From: Galdieria sulphuraria
Taxonomy: Eukaryota > Rhodophyta > Bangiophyceae > Galdieriales > Galdieriaceae
Length of the DNA stretch: 14,029 nt
Direction of reading: 5' to 3'
Assembly: GCF_000341285.1 (NCBI RefSeq)
Contig: NW_005178468.1
Location: 1-14,029, forward strand
The notes beneath the pieces are model-generated. The model did no database searches, was not told where the DNA came from, and saw nothing but the letters and a program-made list of their open reading frames with translations. Positions within the stretch are counted from its first letter, which is position 1. The number at the start of each line of letters is the position of its first letter. The position numbers were made by a program, and so were the translations under genes. Positions 1 to 7,768 of this stretch are shown one piece after another.

Positions 1-950
1 GATCGACGTTTCTTCTCCTCTTGTTCCTGTTCAACTAAATGTCTCATCACAATAAACTCGCGTCTTGCATCTATATCGGATACACCACGAATACGCTTCC
101 AGACGCTATAAGATTCAACTTCACGACCTTTATGCATCAGATAACGAGGACTTTCAGGCATGAAAATCATTCCTACAAGAAGAACAGTGGAAAAGAGAAG
201 AGATGATCCCAACATCCAACGCCAAGTTCCTGAAACGTTGACAAATATTGCAGCAACAACATAACCAAAGACTTCACCGAGAGCAATATTGAATTGGTAC
301 AAAGAGACAAGATTGCCCCGGAACTTCTTTGCCACACATTCTGCAACATAAACAGGCACAGTTCCTCCTTCCAAGCCTAAACCCATCCCCAAAATAAAAC
401 GTCCAGCGTACATCATACCAACTGAATGAGCTCCAGCTTCTAAACCAGCACCTAATGTGTAGAGTAAACACGCAACGATAATAGACAACTTTCTACCCAA
501 TGCTTCGTTGGTAGGTGATAAGCTAAATAATACTAGTTAAAACCAAATATACTAGACTCCCAAGTTATGTTAACTTACATTAATGCTCCCAAAACTGCAC
601 CCAAAGGCATTAAAGAGTCTACCAACGAAACTTGGCCACTATCCAAGTGTAAATCCGCTAGCATATATAAATTCGCTCCACTAATCAAGCTCTGATCCAA
701 ACCAGATAGTAAGCCACCCATGGAGGCAAACGCAACCAGTACCCAAGTAAATACTTTAGGATTGCCTAACGTAATAGAATTGAAAAAAGAAACTTTCGTT
801 TCTTTCAACTGCAATTCTAGTCTCCCCAATTTCATCATTAAGGACTTCATCTGAAAGGTCATGCCCGTCTAGGCTTCCTCGGAATAGAGGTTCCTTTTTT
901 TGTTCGTCTACTTCTGAAGAAATAGCTGCTGTGCTCTCAACAACTTCCAT
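1..950 (-). CDS. MFS sugar transporter, 5' part, cut by window edge
   Basis: N-terminal part of a major facilitator superfamily sugar (proton-symport type) transporter of a cell or vacuolar membrane; the C-terminal half lies left of position 1. Downstream exon 1..522 and exon 579..808 are joined by a 56-nt GT-AG intron (523..578) that restores GALILSPTNEALGRKLS, the loop 2-3 motif region. Further family marks are GRFILGMGLG, PVYVAE, KKFRG and PESPRYL. Membrane segments are visible from about FTWVLVAFASMGG onward. The start is uncertain. An acidic N-terminus (ATG at 950, MEVVESTAA) is in another frame from the transporter body. It joins only if 809..845 (37 nt, GTCCTT...TTGCAG) is an intron or if there is a frameshift. 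Otherwise translation starts at 862 (MTFQMKS). The family call is firm; the substrate is not shown by the sequence. Confidence 0.9.
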
Positions 951-1017
951 CTAGATCTAACACAAGTACCCAACGAGAAAATCGATGCGTATTTAAAGTA
1001 GCTGCTCTCTATGCATT

Positions 1018-1164
1018 CTACCAATTTGCCGTAAAAAACCCAGTGAACCAAAAATTGGATTGACCAATTAGATCAAGGCACCCCTTCATGTCCGACAGAC
1101 AGAGTCGCTGGAAACAAAGAATCACGAGTCCCAACACGCGAACGGCTTTAAATCTCAGTCTCAT
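1018..1164 (-). CDS. 48-codon ORF, possible upstream ORF of the transporter
   Basis: A minus-strand ATG-to-stop ORF of 48 codons lies 68 bases or more upstream of the transporter start, in the same direction. The N-terminus is basic then hydrophobic (MRLRFKAVRVLGLVILCF), like a short signal peptide or membrane anchor. It could be an upstream ORF in the transporter leader, a tiny gene, or chance. I do not recognise it. Confidence 0.15.
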   Translation of the reverse strand: MRLRFKAVRVLGLVILCFQRLCLSDMKGCLDLIGQSNFWFTGFFTANW

Positions 1165-1639
1165 CTCTGTACCTCAACACCGCCGCCGAATTTCATCCCC
1201 TCTAGCAGGGATTGAGCTTGGATATTATGCCCTCCTCCTACTTTGGACTGCATACAGTGACAAGTAGGACAAACGCTTCTGATTCTTGACGAAGAACGAG
1301 GATTTTCTTTTGCGCTTTGTCAGCCATCTGTCAAGAACAAGGGTAACTTTTTGTATCATGAGCCTTAGAGCAACTTTGTCTTAGCTGTTTTCCAGACAAA
1401 GGAACTATATTTAGGGACCAGATAATAATTTTACTCCTTTCACTGGGCAGAGTAGATTCTATTGTGTCTTCTGTGTTGACGTATATACCATCGTCACTAG
1501 TCATACATTAAATTAGAGGCCCTTGAGCCTACTTTGATAAAAAGTTTCTCTCTCATTGTAAGCAACGAATTCTGACCTTCTTTCATCAAAACAGGTCTCT
1601 TTCACCAAGTTTAAAACAAAAAAACCTCAATTGAATTGA

Positions 1640-1816
1640 ATGATAAAGCTACATAGTCGTCGTTTGCAATCTCTTGACAACAATGGACTTTTGGAAAATG
1701 TTCCTGAAACATTTTTACCTGATAACAGAACGGAGACGTGTCTTCATTCGATAACGAGCTGTCAAAAAGAAAAATGCTGGGGATCTGCGCGCCAAATTAT
1801 TCTTTATATGAAGTGA
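1640..1816 (+). CDS. 58-codon ORF upstream of the Cys-rich gene
   Basis: A plus-strand ORF of 58 codons starts MIKLHSRRLQSL and ends ILYMK, with three cysteines near the C-terminus. Its composition is not obviously random, but it matches no family I know. It ends 88 bases before the start of the cysteine-rich gene, so it may be an upstream ORF in that gene's leader. The E2F-like site lies inside its 3' end, which argues that this stretch may instead be promoter DNA. Confidence 0.2.
   Translation: MIKLHSRRLQSLDNNGLLENVPETFLPDNRTETCLHSITSCQKEKCWGSARQIILYMK
1787..1796 (-). promoter_or_regulatory. E2F/DP-like binding site
   Basis: GCGCGCCAAA on the plus strand reads TTTGGCGCGC on the minus strand and matches the E2F/DP consensus TTTSGCGC. 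It is a G+C-rich decamer in an AT-rich leader, about 110 bases upstream of the chosen start of the cysteine-rich gene. E2F sites normally mark S-phase genes in plants and algae. A single match can occur by chance. Confidence 0.3.
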
Positions 1817-1904
1817 AATGTTACCAGAAATGAAACAAGTTATTTCTCATTTAACCCAATACTATAAAAAAATACACTTGTATTATTTGCAAGGGAACAG
1901 CAAC

Positions 1905-3662
1905 ATGAACAAATATTCAGGCGCACTGGCAACAATCACTATTTTATTGCTCGTTGAATTCCTTCTTGCAGCAGAGCTCTCAGGAGAAATTCAACCTGAC
2001 AACAAAGTTACTTCTTCTCCTCCTACAAATATCCTGGAAACCAAACGCAATCTCCTACCCAACGAAACCAATCCACAATGTCCCTCTGACTATTTTCTAG
2101 ATACAGAGAGTCTTCAGTGCACAAATGAGTGCTCCCAGGACATGTTTATTTCTGCAAAAACATGCGTTAAAGCTTGTGAGAAAAAGTCTCTTCCTTATTC
2201 AATTTCAAATATATATTCTTTCGTTGTATAGGTCCACCAGATTCCTATATTACTGCGGATCGCAACTGTGTTACCAGTTGCCCAACATCACAGCCATATG
2301 TTGACATCGTCCAAGATTACAAAATTTGTCGTTCGACTTGTCCATCTTGGAAGCCATTTAAGAATGGAAGACTTTGTGTGGCACAATGCAATTCGTATCA
2401 ATGTAAGCAAATGGTCTTGACAACACATGAAACAAACTAAGAAATCAAACGAATGCTTAGGGCTCGATTTGGAAAACAAGGAATGTCATTACGGCTGTCC
2501 TAAAGATAAACCTTTGCGTGATGGCCGCATCTGTAGACATCAATGTCCAAGTTACCGAGTACAAGATGGAGAAAATTGTTTAGATAGCTGTCCAGCTAAC
2601 AAATTTCTCCTCAACAGTACTTTCTGCACAAGTAGCGTAAGTTTAACATGAAAGATGACAACCTTTTGAAAAATCTCATCTATCCTTACAGTGTCCACAA
2701 GATATGGTATATGATGGCCAAGTTTGTCGCTATCATTGCCATGGGAAGTTCCGCGTAACATTAAACTATCAATCACCAGTCTGTGTCGAAACCTGTCCTC
2801 CATCGAAACCACTTCTCGATGGTGAAACATGTGTCGACCAATGTCCAACAGGCAAAAAACAACATAACAATACCTGTGTGGAATTCTGTCCAGCAGTAAG
2901 TAATGACACTTTCCTCCATATATGTACTTATGTTCAAATCTTTATCAAATGAAACCAGGAGGCACCGTACAATTTGAACAATCAAACTTGTGTATCCGAG
3001 TAAGTATACTTGTTTGCAGTCATCATTTCATTTCCAATTGAAAACGCTGCAGATGTCCGGAGAGACTAGCACTTTCCGGTTTTGACTGTGTCGATCGCTG
3101 TCCCAATAATACAGTTCTTTATAATCGAGCATGTAGAACAAGTTGCGACTTTTCAGAAGCTCCATTAATCGACGATGGAAAGTGTGCATCCAAATGTTCT
3201 TCTAAAAGACCATACATTGTTATTAGTGGTCAACCCTTCATACAAACTTGTGTCGATCAGTGCCCTTCTTATTGGCCTTATGTCTATCAATCTATATGTC
3301 GCTCTTCTTGTCCCGATTACACTTATCGATCAGGAAAACTTTGTCTAGACGCCTGTCCTTCCAACTCTGTCATATACGGTAGAGAATGTCTTGATTCCTG
3401 TCCAAAAGGAACCTTTATAAGCGATCAATTGTATGATGGTAACGCAAACTGCGTACATGCGTGCCCTTCTGGAAGAAACAATGCCACACACTGCATAGCC
3501 ATGGATAAACCAAAGCCATCCAAGACACCCCAACCTAGTATTGAACCAGCAACCAACAACACAAACAGCAGCAATTGTACTATTCAAGATGTTGCAGCCT
3601 TGATTAATAATGTTTGTTTGGAAAAGTGCTTTGCTGGTTGTGCTCAAAACTGCTCTTTATAG
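1905..3662 (+). CDS. Secreted cysteine-rich repeat protein (six exons)
   Basis: Exons 1905..2175, 2232..2402, 2461..2636, 2692..2895, 2959..2999 and 3053..3662 give 490 residues. Introns are 53-63 nt, all GT-AG. The chosen start, MNKYSGALATITILLLVEF, is a clear signal peptide; an upstream in-frame ATG at 1818 would bury it behind 29 residues. The rest is tandem modules of the form C-P-x(n)-P-x(n)-G-x-x-C-x-x-x-C-P, with about 51 cysteines in total. This resembles the growth-factor-receptor/furin-like cysteine-rich repeat class. Many N-glycosylation sequons (NET, NST, NQT, NAT, NCS) fit an extracellular or cell-wall location. A Pro/Ser/Thr/Asn-rich linker near residues 430-455 precedes a last small Cys cluster. 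There is no transmembrane segment or obvious GPI signal at the C-terminus. The function is unknown. Confidence 0.85.
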
Positions 3663-3742
3663 AGAAAAGAGAGTTGATTTCTTGTGAAAAATTTCGATTC
3701 CTTCTTTGATTATAAAAAAAACATTCTGTAGTAAGAATTGTC

Positions 3743-4832
3743 ATGTATGAGTTGGAACGAACGGTATTCCAAGAATTATTTAGAAGAGTATTGGATAATC
3801 AGTATCAAGTAACACCTGAAGAAAGAAAAGCTTTGGTACAGTGTGATAATAGTATTGTTCGAAGAGGTATATTTTCAGCTTTGACGTGAGTTTGGTTTTG
3901 AGTTTTGTTTCAAAGGCTGAAACTATTTTTCAACTTGACTAGGTCTTTTTCGTTAATTTATTATGGGCTGAAACAATTTCAAAAGCATTTCAACGCTTCG
4001 AGCTCTTTGAGGCTTCGTCCCGCAATACCAGCCACTCTATTAGGTTTAACCACTGGATTCTTCTATGGAAGAACTGCTGCACCAGGTTGTCTACAAAACC
4101 TTATGAATGTTCCCAATTCAGCTGTAGCAGAAGAAGTAAAAATTATTATAAGGGAACTTTATGAACAGTCTCCATCCTCGACTACAGGTCAAACCATAGC
4201 AACTCGATATGGTTTCCTATTGGATAGCACAACAGTACCTATGAAAATATCTGATGTAGGTTTTGGAGATAACGAAAATAGTGATTGGAAGGAAGTTGAT
4301 ACTTGGCAATCAGATAATTCGATATATCAAGGCACAGTTCAAAAGAGAGTGGGTCCCAGAAACTCTGACAAAAGAAGAGTCATTCGTCCCAATGACAAGG
4401 TGCAAAACCATATTCATCAAGATGCTTTAGCCAATTCTACCTCTTCATTACCTAGTAACGAAACAGATTATGGATTTGCATCATTGCCTGGATATTCAAG
4501 TAAGTAAAAGTCATCATCAATATAAAATAGCATCTCACGCAGGTCTAGGCAGCCAATCAGATAGCGATGTATTAGAGTCATGGGATATAGGAAATGATAA
4601 TCAACAAGAAAATACAAACAATGAACCAAATGTCAAAAAAGAGTCGCATAGAAGAAGAAGAAGAAATGAGTTTCGTAAAAGTAATGGGCAAGTTAAGTCC
4701 TTGGAAAGTGATCCAACTGAGCAAGGAACAATCCAGACAGATACAAAAGATTTACTTTCCAGTCGTCAAGATACGGATGCCTTGTGGGATTCATCTTTCT
4801 CGGGTAAAGGATCTTCAGCAACTGCTTTTTAA
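3743..4832 (+). CDS. OCIA-like membrane protein with long polar tail (three exons)
   Basis: Exons 3743..3885, 3943..4499 and 4543..4832 give 329 residues; introns are 57 and 43 nt. The N-terminal 110 residues contain a Cys near residue 36, a hydrophobic stretch (FSALTSFSLIYYGL), a basic segment, then a Gly-rich hydrophobic stretch (LLGLTTGFFYGRTAAPGC) and an amphipathic helix. That order resembles the OCIA domain, found in mitochondrial and endosomal membrane proteins. This is a judgement by eye and is not secure. From about residue 120 the protein is polar, acidic and probably disordered, with a basic patch (RRRRRNEFRK). It starts 80 bases after the cysteine-rich gene. The 43-nt intron is the shortest I accept here and joins GYSS to LGSQSDSD in frame. 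Confidence 0.7.
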
Positions 4833-4944
4833 GTGCACAGCATCTTCTCGCATGTCTTTTCCAAAAAAAAATAGGTTGATTGGTCTTCTCATTGAACTGA
4901 ATTGCTCATAAATCTTTTTTTTGAAAATTGCTAGTCGAGAAGCC

Positions 4945-6038
4945 ATGAATTTTGTATGTTCTGATGGTTTGTATGATAAGAATACCTCGGATAAATACTC
5001 CCGTTGTTTTTGCTATAAACCAAAAGATTGTAAAAGAAAGTATTCAATATTTTACAGGACCTCTCGTAGACCAGTTTTAATCGTATGTTGTCTTCCACAG
5101 GTGATGGTCAACGGTCTACCTGGCAATATGAGTAGTGAAGTCTTAAACGTGGTATTGCAAAGAGAGTTGCCGTAAGTTTTTGTCGACTATTTTTTCTATT
5201 GTTATATTTACTTTTTAATAGTGTTGTTCCATATTCACTTACAGCGGAGAATCAAAAAGAGTTTTCCTATCACTCAAAAGTATCTAATCAACCCATCACA
5301 CTGCTAAGGTAAGTTATTCTTTAACGATATAGTTTTCTAGTGATGAAACAGTCATTGTATAGGCCTTCACAAAGAGCAAGCGAAATAGAAAAGATACTAC
5401 AAGACTATCCTCGTTTGATTGCTGTGGATTATACCCATCCAGACGCTGTCAACTCCAATGCTTTGTTTTATCAAAAATATGGCATTCCGTTTGTTATGGG
5501 TACGACTGGTGGTGATCGTGAGCAACTTATTCAGTCTACGGTGCAATCCAATGTATATGCTGTAATAGCACCAAATATGGGAAAACAAATAGTTGCTTTA
5601 CAAACTATGCTGAATAAGATGGCTCAAAGCTTTCCCGGTGTTTTCCAAAACTATCGTTTACAAGTAACCGAATCTCATCAACAAACTAAAGCAGATACTT
5701 CGGGAACTGCCAAAGAAATGATCCAATCCTTTGTGAAAATGGGTGCACATTTTGAATATGATAAAGACTTGCGAATGATTCGAAATCCAGTAGAGCAACA
5801 ACAAGAATTGAGCATACCGCCAGAGTATATAAATGGTCATGCCTTTCATACTTATCGATTGACGAGTCCGGACAAGTCAGTGCAAATAGCATTTCAACAC
5901 AACGTTTTGGGAAGAAATATTTATGCACAAGGAACAGTTGATGCAGTTGTATTTTTATGGAATAAAATACAACAAAAAGCATCTCAAAAATTGTATAATA
6001 TGATGGACGTATTAACGGAACAAATTTCAAACAACTAA
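4945..6038 (+). CDS. dapB: 4-hydroxy-tetrahydrodipicolinate reductase, plant/algal type (three exons)
   Basis: This enzyme reduces the dihydrodipicolinate-level intermediate with NAD(P)H in the diaminopimelate route to lysine, normally in the plastid of algae. Exons 4945..5171, 5222..5308 and 5363..6038 give 329 residues; introns are 50 and 54 nt. The cofactor loop is VMVNGLPGNM (53-62), where the canonical GxxGxMG has Ser for the last Gly. Next come DYTHPDAVN (127-135) and FVMGTTGGDR (148-157). The catalytic segment ESHQQTK carries His210 and Lys214, followed by SGTAK (218-222). HAFHTYRLTSPD and HNVLGRNIYAQGTVDA close the domain, as in plant enzymes. About 50 residues before the core are basic and fit a transit peptide. 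The first ATG in frame is 4945. Family assignment is secure; plastid location is inferred. Confidence 0.93.
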
Positions 6039-6119
6039 ATACTCAATTTTTTTAGTGGCTGCTAGTCAATTGATATAAAATACATCATGAATCTTCTTAC
6101 ATGCATCAGAATATCCTAT

Positions 6120-7445
6120 CTAATCATCATCATCGTCATCATCTCCGAAAAAGGAACCAAAACTCCAACCACTACTATTATCTTCTTCAAACATATTGTC
6201 AGGTTCTTCAAATTTTCCTTCTTCAAAGTGAGCCCATTTCGAATCTTCTCCAAATCCATTGGAAGAATCTCCATCAGGCTCTGTCGTTCCAGTAGATGAA
6301 GTATCCTTGGAGGTTGGATTATCTTGACTATTTGCACTTTCTTGTTCTCCTTGTTCTCCTCCTCCTCCTCCTCCACTTCCTGGCCATGGAAATGGCATCA
6401 TAAATGGGAATGGCATAAAACTTCCATGACGACTATGCAAGGAAAAATAATCAAAATCGACAGATACTGCAACTGCAAATAAAACTGCTCTTTCCTCAGT
6501 ACTAAGACTCGTTTCAGATGTGTTGGTTTCAGCAGGATTGGTGACGCTGCTATTCATTTGAATAATGCCGTTGTTGTCTAAAACAAGTTCACTAGGTGGT
6601 CTTAGACGAACAACGTATTGTGTAGCATCGGTAAACAACTCTTTTGCAAAGCCTGTGAAATCTTTGCTTACACTGCCAATCACATTTCCATGTTCATCTT
6701 GTATTGGAAACTCCACTGCTAGAAAGCCTGAATCAATCTTTCCAAACTGTCTCTTATTTACGTATAAATCATACTTTCTTCTCCAAGGATGCCAGTTCAT
6801 TCGTATCTCACCGATGGACTCTCCTTCGGGAGTTTCCACATAAAGAGAACTGGTCAAAAGATAAGCTGGTCTTCTGATTACCATAACGGGTTGACCAGTT
6901 GGATCCAATATCGTGGCTTTAAAAGAACGATGCGTTCGAAGAATATTTCGAAGCAAAGATCGACCAAGTCCATCTTCCTCTGCAATGTAACCAGCAACTT
7001 GACCGTCAGGTGTCTTTAAAGAATACTTATTGGCTTGTTCGAACCCAAAAAATATATTTCCCCATTCCAACTCTCTGCAGACAACTAAAGCGGGGTTTGA
7101 CAACAATACTTGACGGGACTCGGTAGGACTTGACTTTGTTTGCTGAGTCTGTTCAGTTACACCAATACTCGTTGTTACAGGCTCATTTGTAGATGTATCA
7201 ACTTTATTATGAACCCTTCTTGGTTTGTACCACATACTAGTTGTTGAAATAAAGGGACTCCACTTGGCAACTGGAGAAGACAACTGTGCGTGTACCTTGG
7301 AAGATAATACAACGTTGTTGTATGACGAATAACCAGGTACACCAACACAAAACAGTCGAGGTAAATTCCAACGCATAATTCGTACGTTATGAAGGTGTAC
7401 GATATTTCTTATCCAACGAGAAAGCATACGAGAACTGGTCCACAT
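6120..7445 (-). CDS. Phospholipid scramblase-family protein (intronless)
   Basis: This 441-residue single-exon ORF faces dapB tail to tail, with 81 bases between the stops. The scramblase domain covers about residues 115-345. Marks are LVVCRELEWGNIFFGFEQAN, the RSFKATILDPTGQPVMVIRRP segment, repeated beta-hairpins such as GQVAGYI and ESIGEIR, a DFTGFAKELFTDATQYVV segment and the terminal helix ERAVLFAVAVSVDFDYFS. The closest family idea is the mitochondrial/plant scramblase-related group (yeast Aim25 type), not animal plasma-membrane scramblases. The first 100 residues are Arg/Ser-rich with few acidic residues, compatible with a mitochondrial presequence. The C-terminal 90 residues are low complexity, with a six-Gly run, acidic stretches, FEE repeats and seven terminal Asp. 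Lipid scrambling itself has been questioned for this family. Confidence 0.9.
   Translation of the reverse strand: MWTSSRMLSRWIRNIVHLHNVRIMRWNLPRLFCVGVPGYSSYNNVVLSSKVHAQLSSPVAKWSPFISTTSMWYKPRRVHNKVDTSTNEPVTTSIGVTEQTQQTKSSPTESRQVLLSNPALVVCRELEWGNIFFGFEQANKYSLKTPDGQVAGYIAEEDGLGRSLLRNILRTHRSFKATILDPTGQPVMVIRRPAYLLTSSLYVETPEGESIGEIRMNWHPWRRKYDLYVNKRQFGKIDSGFLAVEFPIQDEHGNVIGSVSKDFTGFAKELFTDATQYVVRLRPPSELVLDNNGIIQMNSSVTNPAETNTSETSLSTEERAVLFAVAVSVDFDYFSLHSRHGSFMPFPFMMPFPWPGSGGGGGGEQGEQESANSQDNPTSKDTSSTGTTEPDGDSSNGFGEDSKWAHFEEGKFEEPDNMFEEDNSSGWSFGSFFGDDDDDDD
6123..6143 (-). repeat. Asp-codon triplet repeat
   Basis: Seven consecutive Asp codons (six GAT, one GAC) form the extreme C-terminus of the scramblase-family protein, directly before the stop codon. 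The tract is a microsatellite-like repeat that could vary in length between strains. Confidence 0.8.
6356..6374 (-). repeat. Gly-codon triplet repeat
   Basis: A run of GGA codons encodes six consecutive Gly in the scramblase-family protein, at the junction between the scramblase domain and its acidic tail. It looks like a flexible linker produced by triplet expansion. Confidence 0.75.
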
Positions 7446-7768
7446 ATCACTTATAACTTACAAAAGGCCAAATCACAATGGAATAAGATTATGCCATATG
7501 GAAAAGTCAAAATCTACCATTTTCTTATTTGAAAAAAGAACCTAATATAGCCTCTTGAAAGATGAGAAATTCAGTTCATTCTTTCTTTCTCTTTCTAAAT
7601 GGATAAGATCCCCAAAAATGTTCTTTGCCACATTTCATTGACTGTACATCGTCCACTATCATCCACATCTTACTCAAACATCCTCTCTCAATGACTATCC
7701 AAAGATAATCTAAGAGACTCATGAATACTAACCAAAAATAATCCCATACTATCGACATTATCTGAAAA
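7446..7768. other. Intergenic region, AMSH 3' side and scramblase promoter
   Basis: These 323 bases lie between two minus-strand genes: downstream of the AMSH-type gene stop and upstream of the scramblase start. The sequence is AT-rich with pyrimidine runs (cttctttctttctctttc near 7580). It presumably contains the 3' end of one transcript and the promoter of the other. I see no clear RNA gene. Confidence 0.6.

Larger units (their letters stand above)
951..1904. other. Divergent intergenic region between transporter and Cys-rich gene
   Basis: About 950 bases separate the start of the minus-strand transporter from the chosen start of the plus-strand cysteine-rich gene, the longest gap in the window. 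It should contain both promoters and 5' leaders. The part from about 1080 to 1260 is richer in G+C than the rest. I found no tRNA or rRNA signature. Two very small ORFs (1018..1164 minus, 1640..1816 plus) and one E2F-like site are listed separately. The rest shows nothing I can name. Confidence 0.6.

Noticed and set aside
4921-4944. Earlier TTG start for dapB.
   Set aside because: An ATG follows at 4945 in the same frame, and nuclear genes rarely use TTG.
6116-6376. Minus- and plus-strand frames with poly-Glu or poly-His runs.
   Set aside because: They are shadows of the Asp and Gly triplet repeats in the scramblase-family gene.
7560-7690. Possible box C/D snoRNA (GATGATAG ... ACTGA) with short complementary ends on the minus strand.
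   Set aside because: The C box matches poorly and the D box is not next to the terminal stem.
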